A DNA stretch of 64,000 bases from Massilia phosphatilytica (GCF_002968015.1 NZ_PUIP01000003.1:410353-474352), one strand, 5' to 3'; counted from the first letter of the stretch, positions 9,301 to 17,750 are shown. Made by a program: numbers and translations. The notes: generated by a model from the sequence alone, not told the origin.

Positions 9301-10184
9301 TCCCGCGCGAGCACGACAGCATCCGCTTCCGCGACGTGCAGGCGCAGCCGAGGAAGATCATCTCGTCGCCGACGTGGTCGGGCCTGGAAAGCGAGGAAGT
9401 CAGCTACAACGCCGGCTACACGAACGTGCACGAACTGATCCCCTGGCGCACGCTGACGGGCCGCCAGCAGTTCTACCAGGACCACGTCTGGATGCGCGAC
9501 TTCGGCGAGGGACTGTGCGTGTACAAGGCCGCGATCAACACCAAGACGACGGAAGCGATCATGAACCGCCGTCCGAACGGGAACAAGGAACTGGCGCTGA
9601 ACTGGATCACGCCGCACCAGAAATGGGGCATCCACTCGACCTACTCCGACAACCTGCGCATGCTGACCCTGTCGCGCGGCGGCCCGCACGTGTGGCTGTC
9701 CGAGATCGACGCGAAGGCGGCCGGTATCGAGGACAACGACTGGATCGAGGTGTTCAACGTGAACGGCACCCTGACGGCCCGCGCGGTGGTCAGCCAGCGC
9801 GTCCCGGAAGGCATGACGATCATGTATCACGCCCAGGAAAAGATCGTCAACGTGCCGGGTGCGGAAATGTCGAAGAAGCGCGGCGGCATCCACAACTCGG
9901 TGACCCGCACGGTGACCAAGCCGACCCACATGATCGGCGGCTACGCCCAGCTGTCGTACGGCTTCAACTACTACGGCACGGTGGGTTCGAACCGCGACGA
10001 ATTCGTGGTGGTCCGCAAGATGCGCGACGTGAACTGGATGGAGGGCGCCCGCGACGAATCGCGTCCGAACGGCGACCAGCAGCCGGCGCGTCCGGTCCCG
10101 GCCAAACCGGTGGGAGCGCCGAATCGCGAGACGGAAGAACGCGAACCCGCGCTGGCGCGCGTCGCCACCCCGAAGGGTGCTTGA
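6375..10184 (+). CDS. narG: Respiratory nitrate reductase alpha subunit NarG
   Basis: A 1269-residue molybdopterin enzyme, full length for NarG. Near the N-terminus is the His-Cys3 set for the FS0 iron-sulfur cluster: HGVNCTGSCSWK, with the fourth ligand in EPRGCPRG. The FYDWYCDLPPSSPQ stretch corresponds to the segment that supplies the Asp ligand to molybdenum in E. coli NarG. The C-terminal part contains the Mo-bis-MGD dinucleotide-binding domain (residues such as NWITPHQKWGIHS). It reduces nitrate to nitrite on the cytoplasmic face of the membrane. It starts at an ATG with GGAGA upstream and is followed after 20 bases by narH. Confidence 0.97.
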   Translation: MSHFLDRLKFFGKTGETFSNGHGAVVNEDRTWEKAYRQRWQHDKIVRSTHGVNCTGSCSWKVYVKNGLITWETQQTDYPRTRPDLPNHEPRGCPRGASYSWYVYSAQRVKHPMVRGRLMQLWREARATRDPVAAWDYITNDPHKAASYKTVRGQGGFVRAKWDEVNEIIAAANAYTIGKYGPDRIIGFSPIPAMSMVSYAAGTRYLSLIGGVAMSFYDWYCDLPPSSPQVWGEQTDVPESADWYNSTYLMVWGSNVPMTRTPDAHFYTEVRYKGTKTVAVSSDFGEMAKFGDIWLAPKQGTDAALAMAMGHVILKEFHATGKSAYFRDYAKQYTDFPMLVMLKERDGTLVPDYFLRASHLANNLDETNNPEWKTLVIDEATGRIVAPSGSIGFRWGESGKWNLEQKEGATRNPIDPQLSLLDGHDRIVPVGFPYFGGKDADDLLLRNVPVKSITLADGTTALVTTVYDLSMANYGVDRGICPNAAKSYDDDVPYTPAWQVKHTGVKAADVVTVAREFADNADRTRGKSMVIVGAALNHWYHMDMTYRGIINILMMCGCVGQSGGGWAHYVGQEKLRPQTGWTPLAFALDWNRPMRQMNGTSFFYAHTSQWRHEKLHTSEILCPTADGKLEEMALIDFNAKAERMGWLPSAPQLETNPLDVVRAAESAGQDPAKYAVEQIKAGKLNFSCDDPDNPANFPRNMFVWRSNILGSSGKGHEYFLKYLLGTQNALMSDEDACVKPREVKVRPAAEGKLDLLVVLDFRMSTTCLYGDIVLPTATWYEKDDLNTSDMHPFIHPLSEAVQPLWEAKSDWEIYKGIAAKLSEIGGAHLGTRKDLILTPLLHDTPGELGQPFDPKDWRLGECEPIPGKTMPSMTVVERNYRDIHKKFTSIGPLLEKVGNGGKGIDWNTAHEVDVLRGLNRTVLEEGVSQGQPRLDTAIDAAEMILTLAPETNGHVAVKAWEALSKITGRDHTHLAIPREHDSIRFRDVQAQPRKIISSPTWSGLESEEVSYNAGYTNVHELIPWRTLTGRQQFYQDHVWMRDFGEGLCVYKAAINTKTTEAIMNRRPNGNKELALNWITPHQKWGIHSTYSDNLRMLTLSRGGPHVWLSEIDAKAAGIEDNDWIEVFNVNGTLTARAVVSQRVPEGMTIMYHAQEKIVNVPGAEMSKKRGGIHNSVTRTVTKPTHMIGGYAQLSYGFNYYGTVGSNRDEFVVVRKMRDVNWMEGARDESRPNGDQQPARPVPAKPVGAPNRETEEREPALARVATPKGA

Positions 10185-10204
10185 AAAGATAACGAGGTAA
10201 AGAT

Positions 10205-11761
10205 ATGAAGATCAGAGCACAAATCGGCATGGTGCTGAACCTGGACAAATGCATCGGCTGCCACACCTGCTCGGTGACCTGCAAGAACGTCTGGACGAGC
10301 CGCGACGGCGTGGAATACGCGTGGTTCAACAACGTCGAGACGAAACCCGGCATCGGCTACCCGAAGGAATGGGAAAACCAGGACAAATGGAACGGCGGCT
10401 GGAAACGCACGGCATCCGGCAAGATCGAACCGCGCCAGGGCGGCCGCCTGAAGATCCTGGCGAACATCTTCGCCAACCCGAACCTGCCGCAGATCGACGA
10501 GTACTACGAGCCGTTCACATACGACTACGAGCGCCTGCAGAACGCGCCGCTGTCCGAAACGCCGCCGACCGCCCGTCCGATCTCCGTCCTGACCGGCAAG
10601 AAGATGGACAAGATCGAATGGGGCCCCAATTGGGAAGATGACCTGGGCGGCGAATTCGCCAAGCGCAGCAAGGACAAGCTGTTCGACAACGTGCAGAAGG
10701 AGATGTACTCGACGTTCGAGAACACCTTCATGATGTACCTGCCGCGCCTGTGCGAACACTGCCTGAACCCGGCCTGCGTCGCATCGTGCCCGTCCGGCTC
10801 CGTATACAAGCGCGAGGACGACGGCATCGTGCTGATCGACCAGGACAAGTGCCGCGGCTGGCGCATGTGCATCTCCGGCTGTCCGTACAAGAAGATCTAC
10901 TACAACTGGTCGTCGGGCAAGGCCGAGAAGTGCACGTTCTGCTACCCGCGCATCGAGGCGGGCCAGCCGACCGTGTGCTCGGAAACCTGCGTGGGCCGCA
11001 TCCGCTACCTGGGCGTGCTGCTGTACGACGCCGACAAGATCGAAGCGGCGGCCTCCGTCGCCGACGAGCAGGACCTGTACGAAGCACAGCTCGGCCTGTT
11101 CCTCGATCCGCACGACCCCGAGGTGATCGCGGAAGCGCGCCGCCAGGGCATCCCGGACTCGTGGCTCGAATCCGCGAAGCGTTCGCCCGTCTACAAGATG
11201 GCCGTCGAATGGAAGATCGCCTTCCCGCTGCACCCGGAATATCGCACGCTGCCGATGGTGTGGTACATCCCGCCGCTGTCGCCGATCCAGGCCGCCGCGG
11301 AAAGCGGCAAGATGGGCATGAACGGCATCCTGCCGGACACGCAGAGCCTGCGCATCCCCGTGCGCTACCTCGCCAACCTGCTCACCGCGGGCAAGGAAGC
11401 GCCGGTCGTGCATGCGCTGGACCGCATGCTGGCGATGCGTGCCTACATGCGTTCGAAGTCCGTCGACAAGGTCGAGAACCTCGACGTGCTGCGCCAGGTG
11501 GGCCTGTCGCAGCACGTCGTGGAAGACATGTACCACATCATGGCCATCGCGAACTACGAAGACCGCTTCGTGATCCCGAGCAGCCACAAGGAGATGGCCG
11601 AGGACAGCTTCAACGAAAAGGGTTCCTGCGGCTTCTCGTTCGGTAACGGCTGCTCGGACGGCACCAGCGACGCCTCGCTGTTCGGCAAGAAGAAGCACGG
11701 CTCGACGATCTTCGTCTCGATGCCGAAATCGCGCAAGAAGAAAGAAACGGAAGGAGCCTGA
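10205..11761 (+). CDS. narH: Nitrate reductase beta subunit NarH (iron-sulfur)
   Basis: A 518-residue electron-transfer subunit. Four cysteine groups are visible: CIGCHTCSVTCK at the N-terminus, CEHCLNPACVASCP, CRGWRMCISGCP and CTFCYPRIEAG/CSETCVG. The Trp in CRGW replaces one Cys, the known mark of the [3Fe-4S] cluster in NarH. It carries electrons from the NarI haems to NarG. The ATG at 10205 has GAGGTAA upstream. The narJ ATG follows after one base. Confidence 0.97.
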   Translation: MKIRAQIGMVLNLDKCIGCHTCSVTCKNVWTSRDGVEYAWFNNVETKPGIGYPKEWENQDKWNGGWKRTASGKIEPRQGGRLKILANIFANPNLPQIDEYYEPFTYDYERLQNAPLSETPPTARPISVLTGKKMDKIEWGPNWEDDLGGEFAKRSKDKLFDNVQKEMYSTFENTFMMYLPRLCEHCLNPACVASCPSGSVYKREDDGIVLIDQDKCRGWRMCISGCPYKKIYYNWSSGKAEKCTFCYPRIEAGQPTVCSETCVGRIRYLGVLLYDADKIEAAASVADEQDLYEAQLGLFLDPHDPEVIAEARRQGIPDSWLESAKRSPVYKMAVEWKIAFPLHPEYRTLPMVWYIPPLSPIQAAAESGKMGMNGILPDTQSLRIPVRYLANLLTAGKEAPVVHALDRMLAMRAYMRSKSVDKVENLDVLRQVGLSQHVVEDMYHIMAIANYEDRFVIPSSHKEMAEDSFNEKGSCGFSFGNGCSDGTSDASLFGKKKHGSTIFVSMPKSRKKKETEGA

Positions 11762-11762
11762 C

Positions 11763-12422
11763 ATGAACCACTACCGCATCCTGTCCGCACTGCTGCTGTA
11801 CCCGGAGGGCGACCTCGTCGCCGCCCTCCCCGAGCTGGAAGACGGTCTCGCGCTGCCCATGCGTGCAAAGCTGGCGCCGCTGCTGGCGCACCTGGCCGAG
11901 AACGACATGATCACGCTGCAGCAGGAATACGTGCAGACGTTCGACCGCACGCCATCGCACTCGCTGCACCTGTTCGAGCATATCCACGGCGAATCGCGCG
12001 ACCGCGGCCAGGCCATGGTCGACCTGATGGAAGAGTACAAGAAACACGGCCTGCAGATGCAGGGCGACGAGCTGCCGGACTTCGTGCCGCTGTTCCTCGA
12101 ATTCCTGTCGCAGGTGGACGAAGAAGAAGCCAGCCGCCTGCTGGGCGACGCCGTCCACGTGCTGGCGTTCATCGGCCGCAAGCTGGCCGCGAACGGCAGC
12201 CCGTATGCCGGCGTGTTCGACCTGCTGGAAGCGTTGTCGCCGGTGGCGGCGGAAGAACTGTCCGAACCGCCGATCAAGGACATGGACGAGGCGCTGGAAA
12301 CCTTCGGCCCCGGCGCGGACGGCGTCGAGCCCCTGCTCAAGCCGCAGTCCTCCGGCCCGCAACCGATCAATTTTTACCCACGCGGCACGCGTCCGGCCGC
12401 GGTGCACGAGGAGGCAGCATGA
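11763..12422 (+). CDS. narJ: Nitrate reductase assembly chaperone NarJ
   Basis: A 219-residue soluble, helical, acidic protein of the NarJ/TorD chaperone family; the early motif RILSALLLYPE and the EYVQTFDRTPSHSLHLFEH segment are family hallmarks. NarJ is needed for cofactor insertion and membrane docking of NarGH and is not part of the final enzyme. The stop overlaps the narI start (ATGA), so the two are likely translationally coupled. Confidence 0.95.
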   Translation: MNHYRILSALLLYPEGDLVAALPELEDGLALPMRAKLAPLLAHLAENDMITLQQEYVQTFDRTPSHSLHLFEHIHGESRDRGQAMVDLMEEYKKHGLQMQGDELPDFVPLFLEFLSQVDEEEASRLLGDAVHVLAFIGRKLAANGSPYAGVFDLLEALSPVAAEELSEPPIKDMDEALETFGPGADGVEPLLKPQSSGPQPINFYPRGTRPAAVHEEAA

Positions 12423-13102
12423 ACTACGTCAACCAATTCCTGTTCGGGATCTACCCGTACATCGCCCTGGCGATCTTCCTGCTGGGGAGCCTGATCCGCT
12501 TCGACCGCGAGCAATACACGTGGCGCTCCGAATCCACGCAGGTGCTGCACACGGGCCAGCTGCGCCTCGGGAGCATCCTGTTCCACATCGGGATCATCGG
12601 CCTGCTGGGCGGCCACGCCGTCGGCCTGCTGACGCCCGTGTGGGTGTGGGATACGCTCGGCGTCACGCACGGCGCCAAGCAGCTGTTCGCGATGGCCGCG
12701 GGCGGCGTGATGGGTTCCCTGTGCCTGGCCGGCATCCTGCTGCTGCTCGCCCGCCGCTTCGCAAACGAGCGCCTGCGCGCCGCCACCACGTTCAAGGACA
12801 AGATCGTGCTGCTGTGGATCCTGGGCACCCTGCTCCTCGGGCTGTCGTCGATCTTCGTGTCGGCGGGCCACCTGGACGGCCACATGATGGTCCTCCTGAT
12901 GACCTGGGCCCAGCACATCGTGACGTTCCGCGGCGACGCCGCCGGCTTCATCGTCGATGCGCCGCTCGTATTCAAGCTGCACCTGTTCATGGGGATGTCG
13001 CTGTTCGTCATCTTCCCGTTCACCCGCCTCGTCCACATCTGGAGCGGTTTCGGCGCGGTGACTTACCTGGGCCGTGCCTTCCAGCTGGTCCGTCCGCGCT
13101 AA
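12419..13102 (+). CDS. narI: Nitrate reductase gamma subunit NarI (cytochrome b)
   Basis: A 227-residue membrane protein with five hydrophobic segments. Haem-ligand His candidates are in LFHIGIIGLLGGH (segment 2) and in KLHLFMG and RLVHIWSG (last segments), matching the diheme pattern of NarI. It oxidises quinol and anchors NarGH to the inner membrane. Its ATG overlaps the narJ stop; ppiC starts nine bases after it. Confidence 0.96.
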   Translation: MNYVNQFLFGIYPYIALAIFLLGSLIRFDREQYTWRSESTQVLHTGQLRLGSILFHIGIIGLLGGHAVGLLTPVWVWDTLGVTHGAKQLFAMAAGGVMGSLCLAGILLLLARRFANERLRAATTFKDKIVLLWILGTLLLGLSSIFVSAGHLDGHMMVLLMTWAQHIVTFRGDAAGFIVDAPLVFKLHLFMGMSLFVIFPFTRLVHIWSGFGAVTYLGRAFQLVRPR

Positions 13103-13111
13103 GGAGTCATC

Positions 13112-13855
13112 ATGGGTATCTCCGTCAACGGCGTCGAGATCGACGACCGCCGGATCGAACTGGAACTGCCGCATCACAAGGACGCCGCGAACCCGCTGAA
13201 ACAGTCGGTGCACGAAGTCGTGCTGCGCACCGTGCTGCTGCAGGAAGCGGACCGCCTCGGCATCTATGGCGATGCGGACGCGCGCATCGAGGCGCTGCTG
13301 ACGCAGGAAGTCAGCGTGCCGCAGGCCGATGAGCAGGCGTGCCTCACCTACTACCGGAACCACCCGGACAAGTTCACCCGCGGCGCGATGGTCGAAGCGC
13401 GCCACATCCTGTTCCAGGTGACGCCCACCGTGCCACTGGACCTCGTGCGCGAAACGGCGGAAGACATCCTGGCGGCGCTGCGCGACGCGCCGGAACGCTT
13501 CGGCGAACTGGCGGCGCAGTATTCGAACTGCCCGTCCGGCGCCGTGGGCGGCAGCCTCGGGCAGCTGAGCCGCGGCGACTGCGTGCCGGAGTTCGACGAC
13601 GTGCTGTTCCGCCTCGGCGAGAACGAACTGGCCGCGCGTCTGATCGAGACGCGCTTCGGGCTGCACATCGTGCAGGTGCTGCGCCGCATCGACGGGTCGC
13701 TGCTGCCGTTCGAGACGGTGAAGTCGCAGATCGCCGCCTGGCTCGCGACGGCCGCGCTGCAGCGGGGCATCCACCAGTACCTGCAGATCCTCGTGGGCCG
13801 CGCGCGCATCGAAGGCATCACGCTGGAAGGGAGCGCGACGCCGCTCGTGCAATAG
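13112..13855 (+). CDS. Parvulin-type peptidyl-prolyl isomerase in the nar operon
   Basis: A 247-residue protein with an N-terminal helical region and a central rotamase domain (about residues 105-200): EARHILFQV, YSNCPSGAVGGSLGQLSRGDCVPEFDDVLF and TRFGLHIVQV are the classic PpiC/NifM pattern. There is no signal peptide, so it works in the cytoplasm, unlike the periplasmic SurA/PpiD members. It follows narI by nine bases with GGAG before the ATG, so it is the last gene of the nar operon and probably helps fold or mature NarGH, as proposed for NifM with nitrogenase. That role is inference. Confidence 0.88.
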   Translation: MGISVNGVEIDDRRIELELPHHKDAANPLKQSVHEVVLRTVLLQEADRLGIYGDADARIEALLTQEVSVPQADEQACLTYYRNHPDKFTRGAMVEARHILFQVTPTVPLDLVRETAEDILAALRDAPERFGELAAQYSNCPSGAVGGSLGQLSRGDCVPEFDDVLFRLGENELAARLIETRFGLHIVQVLRRIDGSLLPFETVKSQIAAWLATAALQRGIHQYLQILVGRARIEGITLEGSATPLVQ

Positions 13856-13866
13856 CGCAGAACGTT

Positions 13867-13894
13867 ACGCGTGGGCGCAGGGCGCCCACCCTAC
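13867..13894. repeat. Half copy of the GTAGGGTGGGC intergenic element
   Basis: Reads ACGCGTGGGC, then a GCAG loop region, then GCGCCCACCCTAC. It matches one arm of the element at 996-1073 (inverse orientation end CGCGTGGGC...GCCCACCCTAC). It forms a single hairpin and overlaps the last codon of the convergent nitroreductase gene. Confidence 0.65.
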
Positions 13895-14457
13895 AAAGTC
13901 GAGAAGAACTGCCCCGGCTGCGGACGCACCCGGGGCGTTTTTTTTGCTCCTCCCGTGCCGATGCCGATGAAGCAGACGGCGCGCTCGTGGGGCTGGAGGT
14001 CCAACAGCGCACGCATGGCGGGCGACTCGAGCGCCCCGCCGCTTGCGAGGCCGCTGGCAAAGCCCAGCGCTTGCGCGGCCAGCAGCACGTTCTGCAGCGC
14101 GCAGCCCAGCGACAACAGCTTTTCCTCGACGGGGATGGACGTCCCGGGCGCGTCGACGAGGACCGCGACGATCAGGCACGGCGCGTGGAATGCCTTGTCG
14201 CGCGCGGCCGTCCGCGCGGCGGCGTCGGCGCCGGGATCGCGCCGCGCGAGCGCTTCCTCGAACGCGGCGCCGAGATCGTCGCGCCGCCCCTCCGGGATCA
14301 GCACGAAGCGCCAGGGCAGCAGGCTGCCGTGATCGGGCGCCTGCGCGGCCGCCTCCATCATCCGCGCCAATGCGTCGTCATCCGGGCCCGGCGCCTGCAG
14401 GCGGCGCAGGCCCACGTGGCGGCGTGCCGCCAGCGTGTTCCACAAATCGTCGTTCAT
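13891..14457 (-). CDS. Nitroreductase family protein (YdjA-like)
   Basis: A 188-residue flavin reductase-like protein. The stretch ARRHVGLRRLQAPGP followed by AAQAPDHGSLLPWRF matches the FMN-binding start of the YdjA subfamily (typical RRS... and APDHGxLRPWRF), and the Cys/Gly-rich C-terminal part GIGTGGAKKTPRVR matches its end. These NAD(P)H-dependent enzymes reduce nitro compounds or quinones; the true substrate is unknown. I prefer the ATG at 14457; an ATG at 14466 is also in frame and neither has a clear Shine-Dalgarno. The last 55 bases overlap the nar operon terminator, read on the other strand, and one intergenic repeat. Confidence 0.82.
   Translation of the reverse strand: MNDDLWNTLAARRHVGLRRLQAPGPDDDALARMMEAAAQAPDHGSLLPWRFVLIPEGRRDDLGAAFEEALARRDPGADAAARTAARDKAFHAPCLIVAVLVDAPGTSIPVEEKLLSLGCALQNVLLAAQALGFASGLASGGALESPAMRALLDLQPHERAVCFIGIGTGGAKKTPRVRPQPGQFFSTL
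13911..13945 (+). terminator. Intrinsic terminator of the nar operon
   Basis: Stem GCCCCGG (13911-13917) pairs with CCGGGGC (13930-13936) around a 12-base loop and is followed by a G and eight Ts. It lies 56 bases after the ppiC stop, on the same strand. The same DNA encodes the C-terminal Lys-Lys-Thr-Pro part of the convergent nitroreductase. Confidence 0.8.
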
Positions 14458-14473
14458 GGGCTGCATTATAGGG

Positions 14474-16948
14474 TCAGGATCCTGCCGCGCCGGCACGGAT
14501 ACGCACCGGCTTGCCACTGTACTCCACCGTGTTCCCGGCGCCCGTGCCGTCGTCCAGGCCATGCCCGGTGCGCGGGCCGACGACCACCAGCCGGAACCTG
14601 AGCTTGCGCGGCATGCCTGCGTACCGCCCCTCGCGTGGTCCGATGGTCAAGGTGCGGGCGGCGTCGTTCCATTGCAGGGGAATCCGGGACGATTCGCCGC
14701 GCTGGTACGCCCTGCCTTCGCCCGCATCGTCGTACAGCACGTACCTTCCGTCCGCGCCGGGATAGACCCTGATCTCGATCGGCGCATCCACCGGCTCGTC
14801 CGCATACTGCTTCGCCGGGCCCAGTGGCAGGACGGTGCCGGCCCGCACGTGGACCGGGATGTGCCCGATGGGCGCATCGACGCGCACCGTGCGCGCGCCG
14901 GGCAAGGCCTGCCCGGTCCAGAAATCGAACCAGGTGCCGGCAGGAAGATAAACCTCGACCTCGCGCGCCGGCGACGGCTCGAGCACTGGCGTGACGAGGA
15001 TATCCTGGCCAAACAGCATCTGGCCCTTCAGGTCATGCGTGCGCGGGTCCTGCGGAAAGCCGAAGGCGACCGGGCGGATCAGCGAACCGCCGTCCCGGTA
15101 CGCATGGCCGGCTTCCGAGTACAGGTAGGGCAGCAGGCGGTAGCGCAGCCGGATCGACGCCAGGATCGCGTCGTAGAACGGCGTGCCCGGCGCACCGAAC
15201 CGCCAGGGCTCGCGCGGCGTGTCGGTGCCATGGCTGCGGAACATGGGCATGAACGCACCCACCTGCAGCCAGCGCGTGTACAGCTCGCGGTAGCCGGGAT
15301 CGTCCACGCCTTGCGGGTAGTCGCCCGCCAGGAACCATTGTTTGCCGGGCTTGACGAAAAAGCCGCCGATGTCGAAGGTGACGTACGGCAGGCCGGATGC
15401 ACTGTAGCGCTGCATCGCCGCCACCTGCCGGGCCAGGGTGGTCCACGTGGCCGATATGTCGCCGCTCCACACCACGGCGCCGTTGGCCTGGCTCCCGGCA
15501 TACCCGGAGCGCGTGAGATCGACGGTGCGCCTGTCCGGTGCATGGCGGCGCCAGAAGCGGTCGAGCGCCTGGGAGTTGGCCAGGCCATAGGCATTCAGCC
15601 ATTGGGGGTCGATCACTTTCGCGAGGCCGTCGATGTTCTTCCGGTCGGCGTCGGCGGGACGCTCCGCTCCATTCCAGTCGGCCACTTCGGGTTCCGTCGA
15701 GTCGGTCCACCACGCATCGATGCCATGGCGTCCGAGCGTGTCCCAGACCTGGTCGAAATAAAAGTCGGCCGCGTCGGGTCGCAGGAAGTCCACGTAGCCG
15801 CTGCCGCTGCTCAAGAATCCGCGGTCCTTCATGGCCTGGCCCGGCGGGTCCAGCGGACTCGGATTGGGCCAGATCGAAATCATCACCTTGGCGTTCATGG
15901 CATGCACGGCGGACGTCATGCCCGCGATGTCCGGATAGCGCGCCGGATCCGGGACCATGCTGCCCCAGCGGCCGGGTAGCCAGTAGTTCCAGTCCTGCAC
16001 GATGACGTCCAGCGGGATCTTGCGATCCCTGAACTGGCGCACCGTGTCCACCACTTCCTGCTGGGTCTCGTAGCGTTCTTTCGACTGGATATAGCCGTAC
16101 GCCCAGCGCGGCAGCATCGCCGCGGCGCCCGTCAACTGGCGGAAGGCGGCGACCGCACCGTCCATCGACGGTCCAAGCGCGACATAGTAGTCCAGCTCAT
16201 CGACCACGTCGCTGCCGACCGACATGCCGTCCGGGCCGTCGGCAAACGTCATCGCGCTGTAGCTGTCGAACAGCAGGCCGTAGCCGCGCGTGGAGACGAG
16301 GAACGGGATCGCCACCCGCAGGTTGTGCTGGTACAGGCGCTTGGTCTTGCCGCGCAGGTTCAGGTCGGCGGTTTCGTCGAAGCCCAGGCCGTACAGGCCT
16401 TCGTCGTCGCCCAACCGGAAGCGCACCTGCGCACGCCACGCGTCGCGATCCCTGGCCTGGCGATAGGCGGCGGCCTGCTGGCGCTCGCCGTCGACGGTCC
16501 GCACCGACCGCACGGTGGCCGGATCCGGCACCGACTTGATCACCTCGGTGCGCGCGAAGCTGCGCGGTGCGGCCGGGTCTTCGCGCAGGACGACCCTGCC
16601 GGCCCGGTCGCGCAGGGTCAGCGCGCCGCTGGCGCGGTCCAGCGTGACCGCGAGCGCGGCCGAGCGCAGGGTCAGCGCCGCGTCGTCCTGGCGCACGATG
16701 ACGGGCCCGGGCTTGTCGCGTACCGGCACGCGCATCATGCTCGCGCGGGTGGACCACTGCGGATTCGGCGTGGCGCTCACGCGCACGATCCGGTCCGTCA
16801 CGAACAGCACGCGCAGGCGGGTGTCGCCCAGCATGGCTTCGACACCATCCGGACGTACGTGGACCTGCTCGAGCGATGCCGCACCCGCATGACCGGCAAG
16901 CGCGAGCAGCGGGAATAAAAGCCGGCAGGCGTACAAATGCAATCTCAT
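14474..16948 (-). CDS. Secreted GH31 alpha-xylosidase / alpha-glucosidase
   Basis: An 824-residue protein with a signal peptide (charged start, then a hydrophobic stretch ending near AGAAS). GH31 order is intact: N-terminal beta-sandwich, TIM barrel, C-terminal DUF5110-like sandwich. The nucleophile Asp is near residue 413 in DAWWTDSTEPE and the acid/base Asp near 496 in VWSGDISATW. The WWxDxTEPE form resembles bacterial alpha-xylosidases acting on xyloglucan fragments, but no PA14 insert is seen and specificity cannot be fixed by eye. The ATG at 16948 with AGGA six bases upstream is preferred over an in-frame GTG at 16966. It shares the locus with a TonB receptor and a GH3 enzyme. Confidence 0.88.
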   Translation of the reverse strand: MRLHLYACRLLFPLLALAGHAGAASLEQVHVRPDGVEAMLGDTRLRVLFVTDRIVRVSATPNPQWSTRASMMRVPVRDKPGPVIVRQDDAALTLRSAALAVTLDRASGALTLRDRAGRVVLREDPAAPRSFARTEVIKSVPDPATVRSVRTVDGERQQAAAYRQARDRDAWRAQVRFRLGDDEGLYGLGFDETADLNLRGKTKRLYQHNLRVAIPFLVSTRGYGLLFDSYSAMTFADGPDGMSVGSDVVDELDYYVALGPSMDGAVAAFRQLTGAAAMLPRWAYGYIQSKERYETQQEVVDTVRQFRDRKIPLDVIVQDWNYWLPGRWGSMVPDPARYPDIAGMTSAVHAMNAKVMISIWPNPSPLDPPGQAMKDRGFLSSGSGYVDFLRPDAADFYFDQVWDTLGRHGIDAWWTDSTEPEVADWNGAERPADADRKNIDGLAKVIDPQWLNAYGLANSQALDRFWRRHAPDRRTVDLTRSGYAGSQANGAVVWSGDISATWTTLARQVAAMQRYSASGLPYVTFDIGGFFVKPGKQWFLAGDYPQGVDDPGYRELYTRWLQVGAFMPMFRSHGTDTPREPWRFGAPGTPFYDAILASIRLRYRLLPYLYSEAGHAYRDGGSLIRPVAFGFPQDPRTHDLKGQMLFGQDILVTPVLEPSPAREVEVYLPAGTWFDFWTGQALPGARTVRVDAPIGHIPVHVRAGTVLPLGPAKQYADEPVDAPIEIRVYPGADGRYVLYDDAGEGRAYQRGESSRIPLQWNDAARTLTIGPREGRYAGMPRKLRFRLVVVGPRTGHGLDDGTGAGNTVEYSGKPVRIRAGAAGS

Positions 16949-17006
16949 CGTCGTTCCTGGACCCACTCGAGTTGTGTCAAGAGCCGCAAGGCCCTACAGA
17001 ATGTTT

Positions 17007-17012
17007 ATTATA
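17007..17012 (-). promoter_or_regulatory. Candidate -10 box for the GH31 gene
   Basis: Read on the minus strand, TATAAT lies within an A+T-rich stretch about 60 bases before the GH31 ATG, in an otherwise GC-rich region. A good -35 hexamer at 17 bases is not obvious, so the promoter may need an activator. Confidence 0.4.
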
Positions 17013-17049
17013 TATCAAAAACAATCAGAAGGCATCGGCAAGGGATGAT

Positions 17050-17511
17050 TCAAAGAGGCGGGACTCGGCGTTCCACGAATGCCTTGAACACGTCCATCGT
17101 CCCCCGCCAATACAGGTCGAGGTGCCTGAAAATGGTCTCCGTCGCAAACCGGTCGACGGTCAGCCGCACGGCCGTCCCGCCGTCCACGGCGGCGAGTTCG
17201 AACGCGACCACGCTGTAGTGTTCCGGCACGTCCGCCAACCCCGAGACGGAACTCAGGTGCGTATAGCCGAGCAGCGCGCCCGCTACGGCGTCCAGCACGA
17301 CGCCCTGGTTGCGGAACGGCCCGTGGTGGAATCCGCTGATGACGATCGGGGCCCCGGGCCGCCAGTCGGTGACGACGTCGATCGCCATCTCCGGTTCGCC
17401 CATCCACACGCGCATGGCAGCGGGATCCGTCAGCGCTTGCCAGACGGCCGTCGGGGACGCAGCGATGACGATGTGTCGTTCGATCGGGTGCATGGTCAGG
17501 TCGGGAATCAT
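17050..17511 (-). CDS. SRPBCC / AHSA1-like domain protein
   Basis: A 153-residue protein with the START-like helix-grip pattern: IERHIVIAASPTAVWQALTDP at the start, then WMGEPEMAIDVV and a C-terminal helix ending LYWRGTMDVFKAFVERR. AHSA1-type domains bind hydrophobic ligands or act as small co-chaperone-like proteins; no function can be assigned. The ATG at 17511 gives the domain a short lead; an ATG at 17493 is equally possible. A TATATT box ends about ten bases before the first ATG. It is transcribed away from the TonB receptor gene and towards GH31. Confidence 0.75.
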   Translation of the reverse strand: MIPDLTMHPIERHIVIAASPTAVWQALTDPAAMRVWMGEPEMAIDVVTDWRPGAPIVISGFHHGPFRNQGVVLDAVAGALLGYTHLSSVSGLADVPEHYSVVAFELAAVDGGTAVRLTVDRFATETIFRHLDLYWRGTMDVFKAFVERRVPPL

Positions 17512-17631
17512 GGAGCGTGCAATATAACCCGTTCGTGTTGTATTGACGTCGCACCGGCGCGACATGGCGCAGCGCCGCATCCATATCGCTTGTCTTTATC
17601 GCATGTTTGGTATATTTTCGCGTTTGGCGGA

Positions 17632-17639
17632 AAACGTTT
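17632..17639. promoter_or_regulatory. AAACGTTT operator-like site before the TonB receptor
   Basis: An eight-base palindrome AAACGTTT, 170 bases before the receptor ATG and just after a candidate TATATT -10 box at 17611. It shares its core with the 14-base palindrome before the GH3 gene (22469-22482), suggesting one LacI-type regulator for both. No regulator gene is in the window. Confidence 0.4.
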
Positions 17640-17750
17640 AACTTGAACTATCCCCTTGGGCCGACTACGAATTGCGCGCCATAACGCACAATCGTTTTCC
17701 CCCTCGCATATGGGCGGGTCGAACGTACCCGTCTTTTTATTTCGCCGGAA

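Noticed and set aside
6255..9929. A 1224-codon open frame antisense to narG
   Set aside because: Composition is dominated by Arg, Ala, Val and His as expected for the antisense of a GC-rich gene; no known domain, and narG is unambiguous.
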